Shown piece by piece: positions 8,962 through 17,365 of a stretch of 46,011 nucleotides of DNA. The position numbers were made by a program, and so were the translations under genes. The stretch is from JAISDD01 sp031553935. GTDB lineage: Bacteria > Bacillota > Syntrophomonadia > Syntrophomonadales > Syntrophomonadaceae. The stretch lies in the NCBI GenBank assembly GCA_031553935.1, contig JAVBKS010000033.1:1-46011 (forward strand). Direction: 5' to 3'. The notes beneath the pieces are model-generated. The model had not been told where the DNA came from. It saw only the letters and a program-made list of their open reading frames with translations, and made no database searches. Positions within the stretch are counted from its first letter, which is position 1; every line of letters begins with the position of its first letter.

Positions 8962-9180
8962 TGTAATACTCCTTTATCAAGATTTCCAAATACTGCTTTA
9001 ACCGTTCCTCCAAATATTCCGAAACCATCGGCGCGGCATTGTCATCTTAGTAGCAATTGTCAAAGCATTCGTAATACCGCTGCCTGTCGGCAAACTTCAC
9101 ATCGATGGGCGGAAAGCCGCATTGCATAAGCATAAGGTTATCATGAGCCGCCCTGCACGTACCCTTATTGATAATCTCAC
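8948..9180 (-). pseudogene. remnant of a Fic-family gene (C-terminal part only)
   Basis: The frame reads AAHDNLMLMQCGFPPIDVKF, then DRQRYYECFDNCY, an in-frame TAA at 9047-9049, and continues in the same frame as VSEYLEERLKQYLEIL to a stop at 8948. The GFPPI...R..YYE pattern resembles the C-terminal helices of Fic-domain proteins. The catalytic HPFxxGNGR motif is absent; unrelated sequence lies upstream. One internal stop plus the missing catalytic core indicates a dead fragment. The family call rests on a short pattern. Confidence 0.5.
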
Positions 9181-9221
9181 CTAAATCACTTCGAAATTTC
9201 CGTAAGGGTACGGTAAGGGTA
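9158..9221. repeat. short inverted and direct repeats at the edge of the Fic remnant
   Basis: CGTACCCTTA (9158-9167) is the exact inverse of TAAGGGTACG (9203-9212), and TAAGGGTA recurs directly at 9214-9221. The cluster lies at the junction between the Fic-like remnant and unrelated sequence and could be a recombination scar. No transposase or integrase is nearby. Confidence 0.4.
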
Positions 9222-9317
9222 TTTAATGATTTTGATTTTCGCAAAGCGGCTATTCATGAGGCTTTCGAGGCATGGCACCTCAACTTACACAATTTGTATC
9301 GCCCAATTCAGAATGGT

Positions 9318-10661
9318 TTATGCATAAACCGAGGCAAAATTAATATAAAATGGTTGATCTACAAATCCAACTGTCCTCCAATAGTGCTGGTAATGCCTTA
9401 CACACTCTTGCCAATCTCCCGTGACCCAGCATCCATAATGGTCTACACGCCAGAAAAGCTGTATTGGAATGTTGTCATTCAGGGTATTATCTCCGTACCA
9501 TACTGTTTCCGTTACTGGCTGCAAATTCTTTGTGGCCAGCGCAGGCAAAGCTTTGACTTGATCTTTTCGCAAAAAAGATGAAGTAAATATATCCCAAATG
9601 CTGTTTTCAGTCATCGTTAGTTTGAAATTCCAATCCGCTCTAGTCCCGGAGCTATTATTATACACGTTAAAATCCGATATTTCAGTTGTTTTACTTTGCG
9701 ATATACTATAGCTAGCACTAAAACCAGGATCTTTTGAAATATCAACTCCTACGCTAAATTCACTGCCAGCTGTGTATTGGGTACGATTATTCACATTTTT
9801 CGGTTCAGTAGATAGTGTTCTGATACGATCAGTCAATGGTTCAAGGTGAATATTTACTGCTGATTGAAAAAAAGCTCTGTCGTATTTCGAATCAGATTGC
9901 ATAGGCCCGCCGTTAGTCGGATTGAATCCAGCACCCAAGCTTCGAATTCGCAGATACTTATACTGAGGATTGTAGGAAGCAATCAGGCTGATTTCCATGA
10001 TTACCGAGTTATTGGTCACCTGAGAAACTCCCAGTTGCCATTGACCCTCTATTGCCAGATAAATCAACTTGTACTGGTGTAGGGGAAGCGCGCTTGGTGT
10101 ATTTTTTAGAGTTGTGCCGCTTTGTGATTGATCGGGAGCTTCGAAATTGGAATATAGAATATTGGCAATAAGCCTTGCTTGTTCGTCAACACAAAGATCA
10201 TAAAACAGTGCTGAATCATTGTCACACTTTTGACAGCAATTACGGCACTCACCATCCACTGTAGAACATTGGCTTCCATCACTTTGCCGGGTTAGAGTAC
10301 TTAGCATGTGTGAAAATGAGCCGCTTTCCTCAATTCCAAGAGCATTGACTAGCAAATAGTTTTCCAATTGCCTTACAATCACGCATTTTCCCGCTATGCC
10401 GAAGCCAATTATCCCTGAAAGATATTCTGGATCTTGTACATTTAACAGTATCAGAGATCCGCCATTTTTTAGTGTGTCAATTATTGAGGAGTTTAAGTGA
10501 AGTGCGTTGCCGCAAGCTTCGTCGCTAAAGTCGATAGCTAATGTAGAAAAAACAGATGCCGTACCATTATTACTTTTACCAAATATTACGAGATCATCTA
10601 TTGTATCCTGCAAATTGTCCATTAGATGGCTGCTCCATTGAGAATCCAAATTTTTCGTCAT
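9318..10661 (-). CDS. putative leukocidin/cytolysin-like beta-barrel pore-forming protein
   Basis: 447 residues, with AGGAGAATAGAT before the ATG. Residues 298-350 read like the core of the leukocidin/hemolysin fold: GSEFSVGVDIS, GFSASYSISQSKTTEISDF, then RADWNFKLTM, similar in pattern to Vibrio cholerae cytolysin. The N-terminal 200 residues have alternating strands (SLILLNV, KCVIVRQLENYLLVNAL). Residues 132-157 hold a cysteine cluster (C132, C139, C142, C143, C146, C157), odd for this family. There is no hydrophobic signal peptide and no lectin domain. The gene stands alone in an accessory patch. Fold assignment is tentative; a spore- or lysis-released toxin or an unrelated beta-rich protein are alternatives. 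Confidence 0.5.
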   Translation of the reverse strand: MTKNLDSQWSSHLMDNLQDTIDDLVIFGKSNNGTASVFSTLAIDFSDEACGNALHLNSSIIDTLKNGGSLILLNVQDPEYLSGIIGFGIAGKCVIVRQLENYLLVNALGIEESGSFSHMLSTLTRQSDGSQCSTVDGECRNCCQKCDNDSALFYDLCVDEQARLIANILYSNFEAPDQSQSGTTLKNTPSALPLHQYKLIYLAIEGQWQLGVSQVTNNSVIMEISLIASYNPQYKYLRIRSLGAGFNPTNGGPMQSDSKYDRAFFQSAVNIHLEPLTDRIRTLSTEPKNVNNRTQYTAGSEFSVGVDISKDPGFSASYSISQSKTTEISDFNVYNNSSGTRADWNFKLTMTENSIWDIFTSSFLRKDQVKALPALATKNLQPVTETVWYGDNTLNDNIPIQLFWRVDHYGCWVTGDWQECVRHYQHYWRTVGFVDQPFYINFASVYA

Positions 10662-11012
10662 ATCTATTCTCCTATAACAAATTTCATAGAAACTTGTGCT
10701 TGTCGTCTGTTGTTAAAAAACTAATTGATCCCGGCTAGTTTATTATATGCAGTGAAATGATTTAGGGTCTCAAAGAAAGAAATGAAAAGGAATTATTGCT
10801 CTCGGATGGACGGTATGTTTTACTTTCTCCTGAAGTTTCACTGCTTAGCAAAGCAGAATTGAAAGTATTCTCGCTCGATTAAGTGTCGGGGAGTTTTTGG
10901 CAATATGACCCATTGCTTAATAAGTAGATGTTACCTTTTTCTTAAGAATCTTCATAAAGCAAATTATTATAGCTTGGTTATCAATGCGGTCATAATAACT
11001 TTGTTTTATAAC
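10662..11012. other. intergenic region without a clear gene
   Basis: About 350 bp between two leftward genes. A 38-codon open stretch on the + strand around 10769-10882, containing KELLLSDGRYVLLSPEVSLL, looks protein-like but is preceded by a stop and has no start signal. It may be a gene fragment. I see no terminator hairpin or RNA motif. Confidence 0.4.
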
Positions 11013-12209
11013 TTAAAGTTCCCGTCCCCTTAGAGTGCTTGCTTTGTTAACCAGTAAAAAAGTAATGCTTACAATTAAGATTACAGGAAAAGATACCCCC
11101 AAAATGAAATCATAATTTAATAAAATACGATATATGATAAAGCCGCAGAACCATATTAGGAGGCTTACCCATTTGTTACTTGAATTATTATCGATTTTTT
11201 TTCTTCCTAGAATATAATAGTCGCATAAAATTATTGCAAAAAGAGGAGCAAATACTGAACCTAATAAATAGAGAAAATTCTCATATTCTTCAATTGGAAT
11301 TATAGCGGCAATGATAGTTCCTAAGGCGCAAATGAAAAGTGCAAAATACTTCTGATTAGCTTTGCTGAAAATATTTGAAAAGCTTACCCCAGCCGAAAAA
11401 ACGTCTAAATAAACTGTAGTAACCGTAGAGAAAACTACGATTAGCAAAGCAATATAACCTAAACCGGCAAACAATAGTATTTGGGCAACGTCTGCTGAAC
11501 CGGTATAAATTGCTGCCATCATACCAACCACGTACATCCAGACACTCCCGGCGAAGTATGCTAGAGCTGCCAATAATGGTCCTTTTTTGGAATCAGCAGA
11601 TATTCTGGTATAGTCAGAGATCAGCGGCAGCCAAGATAGAGGCATTATAATGCTTAATTCAACCGCTTTGCCAAAAGTAAGATTAGAACCAGCAAACGAA
11701 GTTTCCAGTACCGGTGCTTTAACAATAGCGATCATCAAAATTATTGTTGCTGCGAATAAGCAGGCAACACATATGCCATTGACTTTTGTTGCATCTTTAA
11801 TCCCCAGTCCTATCCAGATAAAAATCAAACAACCAATGAAAAAGCAGGCTATTTGAGTGTTATGAGTTGACAAAAGAGCGTCGGTGAGATAATTGATGGC
11901 TTTAGCCGAACTAATTATCATGACAGCAGTCCAGCCAAGTAATTGCATAATATTTATTAATGAAAAAAGAATGGAGCCATGATTCCCAAACGAGATGCGA
12001 GTCGTGCCCAGGGCTGACAATTTGGTTTGGGCTCCAATAATTCCGGTAAGGTAGAAAATAATACCGCCAATTATATGCCCCAATATTATTGCTATACTTC
12101 CTTTAACGAAGCCCAAGGGAGCGATAAGAGCTCCGGTTAAGATCTCCGCAATAGAAATAGCAGCGCCAAACCATAAAAAAGACAAATTCCAATTACCAAT
12201 CCTATCCAT
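11013..12209 (-). CDS. cytX: CytX-type hydroxymethylpyrimidine transporter (NCS1 family)
   Basis: 398 residues, about 12 hydrophobic segments. The N-terminus has GAAISIAEILTGALIAPLG, and LLGWTAVMI follows at about 90; both patterns are typical of CytX proteins in the nucleobase:cation symporter-1 family. CytX is proposed to import the thiamine pyrimidine moiety (HMP) for salvage. A TPP riboswitch and terminator immediately upstream support this role over cytosine or allantoin uptake. An AAAGGGG ribosome binding site precedes the ATG. Thiamine excess should switch expression off. No thiamine biosynthesis gene is adjacent. Confidence 0.85.
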   Translation of the reverse strand: MDRIGNWNLSFLWFGAAISIAEILTGALIAPLGFVKGSIAIILGHIIGGIIFYLTGIIGAQTKLSALGTTRISFGNHGSILFSLINIMQLLGWTAVMIISSAKAINYLTDALLSTHNTQIACFFIGCLIFIWIGLGIKDATKVNGICVACLFAATIILMIAIVKAPVLETSFAGSNLTFGKAVELSIIMPLSWLPLISDYTRISADSKKGPLLAALAYFAGSVWMYVVGMMAAIYTGSADVAQILLFAGLGYIALLIVVFSTVTTVYLDVFSAGVSFSNIFSKANQKYFALFICALGTIIAAIIPIEEYENFLYLLGSVFAPLFAIILCDYYILGRKKIDNNSSNKWVSLLIWFCGFIIYRILLNYDFILGVSFPVILIVSITFLLVNKASTLRGREL

Positions 12210-12229
12210 ATATACCCCTTTATAAAATG

Positions 12230-12251
12230 AAAAAACCGTGCCCTCGCACAG
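12230..12251 (-). terminator. intrinsic terminator of the TPP riboswitch expression platform
   Basis: On the - strand CTGTGC and GCACGG (one G-U pair) form a 6-bp stem with loop GAGG, followed by six T residues. It sits between the THI element and the cytX start codon, so ligand binding can end transcription before the gene. Confidence 0.75.
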
Positions 12252-12257
12252 TATTTC

Positions 12258-12345
12258 AATTAATTCCTACGCCGACATTATCCGAATCTGGTCAAAGGGC
12301 TTAAAACACCCAGTTAGCTTTCAGCCCCTAACAGCTCTCCAATAG
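12258..12345 (-). promoter_or_regulatory. TPP riboswitch (THI element) upstream of cytX
   Basis: On the - strand the leader contains GGGGCTGAAAG (12318-12328), then CCCTTTGACCAGATTCGG (12282-12299) and GGATAATGTCGGCGTAGGA (12265-12283). These match the conserved core of thiamine pyrophosphate riboswitches (GGGG...CTGAGA, CCCTTTGAACCTGAT, GGATAATGCCAGCGTAGGGA), including order and spacing. The outer limits are approximate. The downstream terminator points to control by transcription attenuation. Confidence 0.92.
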
Positions 12346-12361
12346 TATTAAAATGTTTAGT

Positions 12362-12389
12362 ACGATATATCTTACCTAATAAATGTCAA
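12362..12389 (-). promoter_or_regulatory. possible promoter for the TPP riboswitch-cytX transcript
   Basis: On the - strand TTGACA (12384-12389) is followed 16 bp later by TATCGT (12362-12367), just upstream of the riboswitch core. The -35 box is perfect and the -10 is weak. It overlaps the stretch right after the stop of the methyltransferase gene. Confidence 0.4.
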
Positions 12390-12390
12390 A

Positions 12391-12996
12391 TTACCTATAA
12401 ATCTTGCCAAAATAGCGTTTTACTTGGCTGCAATAATCTTGGTACTCAGCACCGAATTTGAGGCGCAGGAATTTTTCTTCTCGCAAAATCTGGAGATGAA
12501 TACTAACTATTTCAATGGCAAAAGCCAGCCAAAAAAAGAGACTTGGATAAATTAACGCTATTCCTAAAAAGTAGAGATGCATAAATAAAAATATGGGATT
12601 TCTTGATAAAGAAAAAATGCCGCTGGTTACAAGTTGGTTTGAGTTTTTCTCATCAATTCCAATCCGCCACGCTCTGCCGAATGCATGTAGTGCGAGAGCA
12701 AAAACTGCTAATCCAAGATAGCAAAGAAATACTCCGAACCAGCGCCAAGCAATATTGTTATCTTTAAAATCAGTAAAAAATGTGGGCAGATCTGTATGGA
12801 AAGCTACCAAAACGAGCATTACTGTCCACAATAGTAATGCAGGCATAAGAATGAGCTCTAGGGCTTTTTCCTTAGTACTCTTCGAGCTCGTACCTAAAAC
12901 GAAAACAGTAATGCCTTTGCGGGTCAGAAAAAGCGAACGTCCCAAGAAAAGCGCGTAAAAAACAATTAGACTAATAATAGTAATAATATCGATCAT
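12391..12996 (-). CDS. membrane methyltransferase of the isoprenylcysteine/phospholipid methyltransferase family
   Basis: 201 residues with about five hydrophobic helices. The C-terminal half has SRNPIFLFMHLYFLGIAL, then LREEKFLRLKFGAEYQDYC, the RNP and EE...GxxYxxY signature of the ICMT/PEMT-like membrane methyltransferases. These use SAM to methylate lipids, prenyl-cysteines or other small molecules at the membrane; bacterial members are mostly uncharacterised. The ATG is preceded by AAGGTT. It lies just upstream of the cytX leader, but cytX has its own riboswitch and probable promoter, so the two need not share a transcript. Confidence 0.75.
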   Translation of the reverse strand: MIDIITIISLIVFYALFLGRSLFLTRKGITVFVLGTSSKSTKEKALELILMPALLLWTVMLVLVAFHTDLPTFFTDFKDNNIAWRWFGVFLCYLGLAVFALALHAFGRAWRIGIDEKNSNQLVTSGIFSLSRNPIFLFMHLYFLGIALIYPSLFFWLAFAIEIVSIHLQILREEKFLRLKFGAEYQDYCSQVKRYFGKIYR

Positions 12997-13499
12997 AATG
13001 TAACCTTAAATATATTTCGATTGTTGAATAAATCGACGGTTTAACCCATGCAATGTTACTATTCTATTCGATTTTTACAATAGAGTAAATAAGCTTAGTA
13101 ATATTTAACTTTACAAGTACTCTAAATCTTGCTGGTTAATGTACTATCTATCCTGCTACATAATTTTTGCATGGCCTTAATGATCTTCATAGTGGGTACG
13201 GCAGTGAATGACCCGGGAGCAGTCTAGTAACAAGATAGACGCAAGATTGTTTTCAATTCTAGTAAAGCTATATATTTCATGCAGTCTCCAGAGTACCATG
13301 CCCTTGTCACTTTGCGTAAACGGAAAAGGTAAAAATTTGCAAATGTCTATGAAGCTCTTGGACTTAAATGTGTTATACTTAAGAAATCTAAACTATAAGT
13401 TGGTTCTAGATTGTTTTGCTAAAAACTTCGGGTACGGCTTAAGCCTGGTCTGGTTATAGCATTATAGTCTTTTGATAAATTTTGAGGTGAAATATTTAC
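12997..13499. other. intergenic region without a supported gene
   Basis: About 500 bp between divergent genes. An open frame at 13208-13459 (+) has no recognisable domain, no clear ribosome binding site and atypical composition, so it is not called. No tRNA, riboswitch or terminator was seen. Promoters for both flanking genes must lie here. Confidence 0.5.
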
Positions 13500-14612
13500 A
13501 TGAGTGAAAATGAATTCGTTAATGCCATCAAGGAAGCTATATATCTGATTAATCTGGAGAGTATTGATAAGGGCGAGCCCTGTTATTCGCTGCCCGATAT
13601 GCTTGCTCGCAAGAATGTCGCAGCCTTGAGAAATCTAGGTAAGCTTTATGATGTTAAAGGATATTCCAAAATGAACAAGGCCTTAATTATTCAAGCCCTA
13701 AATACGGAAATGCAGGAACCTTTTAGGCTGAAACATATTTTATCCTTTTGTGATGAAATTGAATGGGATTTGTTCAAGAGCGCCGCTCACGCAAAAGCAA
13801 TCATCGATAATGATCTATTCTGCGATAATTATCGGGTATTGATTACGCTTGGTTTGATGTGCTTGTATCATCATAATAATCAATTCTATTACATCGTTCC
13901 GGAGGAGATTAAAAAGGCTTATCATAAGTTAGAATTATCAGGCTTTCCCACTGAAAAGGAGCGGGCTTTACTCCTTAATGATTATGCAATTGCAGCCGTT
14001 AATCTGTATGGTGTCATAAGTCAAGCCGATTTTGTAAGCCTTTTCAATTCTCAAAATCGCAAAAAGACTAGCATTGATGAGGTCAGTAGAACTCTAATGC
14101 CTTTTTCATCTATATTACAGGAATTCTGCTTATATGGCGATTATATCGTTAACTATTGTTTTGAAGATAATAATTTCGCGGATGTTGATTATTATATCCA
14201 AGCCGCTGACTCCAAACCCCGATATTTACCTGATAAAAACGAGTTCTTAAAATATCGCGATTGGGATTATACCGAAGAAAAAACGGCGCACATGACCTTG
14301 CAATCATTTATTATCCAAGAGATCACCAAAGACGAGGATGAAGCTCAAGACTTACTTGAGGATATCTACTTTTTGTGCAAATTTCAAGCCAAGCCCGAGC
14401 TATATTTCGACCTGCTCGAGGATTATGAGTATCACTTAAGCTATGAAAAAATGCAGCGCTTCCTTCAGCTGCTCCTGGAATTAAACAATCACACTAGGCT
14501 TTGGGTGAATAACGGCTATACTCCTTTTGAAATTCACGCGGAAAAACGCAAGCATTTAAGGTTGGTCCCCAGTTCTCGCTCCAGTAAAGAGAAAAGCCGC
14601 GAGGATGATTAA
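13500..14612 (+). CDS. hypothetical protein with Rho-N/SAP-like N-terminal motif
   Basis: 370 residues, soluble, no signal peptide or membrane helix. Residues about 37-70 (ALRNLGKLYDVKGYSKMNKA) resemble the small helical SAP/Rho N-terminal nucleic-acid-binding motif. The remainder is helical and acidic, with a charged C-terminal tail of Arg/Lys/Ser. I do not recognise the family of the main body. The gene stands alone on the + strand; its stop overlaps that of the leftward gene at 14609 tail to tail, and no terminator lies between them, so the transcripts may overlap. GAGGTG lies a little far from the ATG. A nucleic-acid-related role is only a suggestion. Confidence 0.75.
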   Translation: MSENEFVNAIKEAIYLINLESIDKGEPCYSLPDMLARKNVAALRNLGKLYDVKGYSKMNKALIIQALNTEMQEPFRLKHILSFCDEIEWDLFKSAAHAKAIIDNDLFCDNYRVLITLGLMCLYHHNNQFYYIVPEEIKKAYHKLELSGFPTEKERALLLNDYAIAAVNLYGVISQADFVSLFNSQNRKKTSIDEVSRTLMPFSSILQEFCLYGDYIVNYCFEDNNFADVDYYIQAADSKPRYLPDKNEFLKYRDWDYTEEKTAHMTLQSFIIQEITKDEDEAQDLLEDIYFLCKFQAKPELYFDLLEDYEYHLSYEKMQRFLQLLLELNNHTRLWVNNGYTPFEIHAEKRKHLRLVPSSRSSKEKSREDD

Positions 14613-17302
14613 TTACCTTCGATTTGGTTGTCTTGGGAAGTACTTAGGATTTCAATAAAGCCTTTGTCAGCATTAATGCGAATGAAGTCTCCGGTATGCA
14701 GTCTTTTAGTAGCGTTTTCAATACCTACAATTGTAGGAATACCATACTCTCTAGCCACTATGGCTCCATGAGTAATCATTCCGCCAATCTCTAAAACCAT
14801 TCCTTTGGCATTTACGAAAAGCGGTGTCCACCCAGGGTCAGTGAACCTGGTCACCAATATTTCATCTTGCCGAAGTTTCTCCCTTCTGGGATCAAGAATT
14901 ACTCTAACTAAACCTTCATATACACCTGCCGACACCGGTGTTCCGATTAATGCTCCTTCAGGAGCTTTTACATCATCGTAGCTTCCAGTGAAAATCTCGC
15001 CGGTGTTGGTCATGACTCTTGGAGGGGTTAGGTTTTTCCATCTATCGAATAGTGTTTTCTTGGCTGTAATAGGTGCTTTCCAATCGCGGTCGGCGAAACT
15101 TTGATTACATATTGTTTCAATTTCTGATATTTCTAAAAAGAAAATATCATCTCTTGCCGCAATGGTCCCATTAGCAACCATATTGTCAGCAATTTCATAA
15201 AGCATTTCTTTCACCACTGCAAATGCACTGACCGTATAATATTTGGGATATTCCCGCAAGGGTAGATACATTTTTATATTCTTTATATGATTATATACCC
15301 CTGCCATCTGCTTTTCATTATGCTTTTCCTTTAATAGCTCGATAATCTTTTCCTCGCTTCTGCGGGAGGCTTTTTTTTGTTCTTCGAAATTATCGCGGTG
15401 TTCATAGGCTTTATTATTCTCAATATGAGTAATAATTGCTGCACTTATGGGTGAAAAATCTTCATAGTATCGGGGCTGAGTGATATCAATTTCCCCGATC
15501 GCCCGCATACCGAAGTTTACCAGAAATTTTTCCAGGGACGCTATCACTTCAGGGTCTTGTTTCATCAATAGTAATCTATGAGCATTAGCAGGATCATCGT
15601 TGAGGATCTTAATTAAATCATTTTTACCTCTAATGGTTTCAGCCAGATCTCCCATTGCTAAACCCATTTCTGTTGTAATATTGCCTTCCAAACCACGTTC
15701 TAAACCATCTACCAATTCAACATGGTCAAAAGACGCCAGTATTTTTCTTAATGCTCTATCACTCTTAAGCCCGTTAAACATACCCCCAATTCCTATTAGT
15801 CCTTCTTCATCACTTATTCTAAAAGTTATTTCATAAAAGAATTGCTTTACTAATTCGATCTTATCTTTATCATCTTTGCAATTATTTGCTTGTTCCCTCA
15901 TATCACTAATAAGCTTTGCGCGCGCATTATCTAATACTGCACGCAGGTCAGGTTTAGGATTCACTTTAAATGTTTTATTGCCCGCTTTAACCATGGGCAT
16001 AAAATAATTATAGATATTTTTCGTTGTCTTGAATTTGGGGAATTGTGGCGATAATTTGTAACTGCTAATACATTTTTTGAGTGCTATTCCCATTAAATAA
16101 TCTGCCTCTTTAATGCTCTTTACCATCATATTGCCAATTACTGGAACACCGAAAATTGCGGAGAGATTAAAATACATCCGGCCTCCGGCTTCACTTAGCA
16201 GAGGCAAATTCTCGACTTCAAGCTTAGTCATAAAAACTTGTATGATTTCTTTATAGATACTCAAACCCAGAGGTTTAATGGGATCTAACATTACCTGAAC
16301 ATGGCCGCCGGAAATATAAACCTGATTTTCGCCCACGATTTCGCTTGGTTCAGGTAAGGGATATAACGAAGTAATCGGCCGGCTTTGAAGAACTCTTACT
16401 TTGCCATCTCCTGCAATCGCCCATTCGATATCCTGGGGATGATCATATATTTTTTCAATAATTAGTCCCATATGAATGAGCTCTTCTATTTCTTTATTAT
16501 CGAGTGCTTCCGATCTCTGCTGTTTTTCGTCTAACACCACTTTGTCCAAACCACCAGCGTGGTTTCCAAATATAGCCAATTCTTTAACGGCGGTGGTTTG
16601 CGCAATTTTTTTCTTGCTATATTTGTTTATACAGTAATAATCAGGATTAATGATGCCGCTGACTATTGCTTCTCCCAGACCGAATCCGGCATTTATTATC
16701 AGTTGATTGTAATTGTTGTTAATGGGGTTTGCGGTAAACATAACACCTGATTTGTGAGCATCTACCATTTCCTGAACGATCACTGCAATCTCAGCTTCAT
16801 TAATGCCAATATTGTTTTTTTTCCGGTATGCAATAGCTTTGGCAGAATACAATGATGACCAGCACTTCTTAATATGCGTCAATATACTATCGCAGCCATT
16901 AATATTAAGGAAAGTGTCCTGCTGCCCAGCAAAAGCTAGATCGGGCAGATCTTCAACGGTTGCGCTGGAGCGCACGGCAAAATTGGCTTTCTCATTAAAG
17001 GCTCGCAGCGCTAGTATAACTTCGCTTGCTAATTCGTCCTCCAGATCTAAGGCCTCAATTTTAGCTCTAATTTTCTGTGATACTGACTCGAGCTCGGCGA
17101 GATCAAGTGTAGAAATATCACTAAAATTATTGATTTCCGTCCTAATCATCGGAGAATAATTTTTGAAAGCTTCGGTTGTAACTACAAAACCTCGGGGTAC
17201 GTCTATGCCATTTTTTATTAGAATACCAAGATTAATTGCCTTTCCGCCTGCAAGGGCAAAGCTTTCTTGGTCCAAGTTTTCAAGCGCTAATATATAAGCC
17301 AT
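14609..17302 (-). CDS. PEP-synthase-like phosphotransferase with rifampicin-phosphotransferase domain order
   Basis: 897 residues from the ATG at 17302, chosen because GAAAGG precedes it; an upstream ATG at 17344 has no such site. Residues 1-330 form the ATP-binding domain (GGKAINLG near 20, FAVRSSATVEDLP, DIEWAI, VLQSRPIT). The C-terminal segment has the phosphohistidine H845 in GGMITHGAIVAREYGIP. The PEP/pyruvate-binding TIM barrel of PpsA or PpdK is missing after it. This order (ATP domain, middle domain, C-terminal His domain) is that of rifampicin phosphotransferase, and GGMxTHGxxVAREYGIP is close to its motif. Either drug inactivation or phosphorylation of another small molecule is possible. 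Confidence 0.8.
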   Translation of the reverse strand: MAYILALENLDQESFALAGGKAINLGILIKNGIDVPRGFVVTTEAFKNYSPMIRTEINNFSDISTLDLAELESVSQKIRAKIEALDLEDELASEVILALRAFNEKANFAVRSSATVEDLPDLAFAGQQDTFLNINGCDSILTHIKKCWSSLYSAKAIAYRKKNNIGINEAEIAVIVQEMVDAHKSGVMFTANPINNNYNQLIINAGFGLGEAIVSGIINPDYYCINKYSKKKIAQTTAVKELAIFGNHAGGLDKVVLDEKQQRSEALDNKEIEELIHMGLIIEKIYDHPQDIEWAIAGDGKVRVLQSRPITSLYPLPEPSEIVGENQVYISGGHVQVMLDPIKPLGLSIYKEIIQVFMTKLEVENLPLLSEAGGRMYFNLSAIFGVPVIGNMMVKSIKEADYLMGIALKKCISSYKLSPQFPKFKTTKNIYNYFMPMVKAGNKTFKVNPKPDLRAVLDNARAKLISDMREQANNCKDDKDKIELVKQFFYEITFRISDEEGLIGIGGMFNGLKSDRALRKILASFDHVELVDGLERGLEGNITTEMGLAMGDLAETIRGKNDLIKILNDDPANAHRLLLMKQDPEVIASLEKFLVNFGMRAIGEIDITQPRYYEDFSPISAAIITHIENNKAYEHRDNFEEQKKASRRSEEKIIELLKEKHNEKQMAGVYNHIKNIKMYLPLREYPKYYTVSAFAVVKEMLYEIADNMVANGTIAARDDIFFLEISEIETICNQSFADRDWKAPITAKKTLFDRWKNLTPPRVMTNTGEIFTGSYDDVKAPEGALIGTPVSAGVYEGLVRVILDPRREKLRQDEILVTRFTDPGWTPLFVNAKGMVLEIGGMITHGAIVAREYGIPTIVGIENATKRLHTGDFIRINADKGFIEILSTSQDNQIEGN

Positions 17303-17365
17303 ATGCCGACCTTTCTTTTGCATTATTGGCTTATTATCTCCCATTCGGAAAAAATCATAATGGTA

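Noticed and set aside
9315..9330. 16-bp perfect palindrome GGTTTATGCATAAACC
   Set aside because: It spans the stop codon of the cytolysin-like gene, is short and lacks a T-run; more likely chance than a terminator or operator.
9168..9581. 137-codon open frame on the + strand
   Set aside because: It is mostly antisense to the cytolysin-like gene and the Fic remnant and has no domain.
11013..12209. Cytosine or allantoin permease
   Set aside because: The TPP riboswitch upstream and the CytX-like N-terminal pattern favour hydroxymethylpyrimidine transport.
13208..13459. 83-codon open frame on the + strand
   Set aside because: Composition unlike protein, no start signal, no family resemblance.
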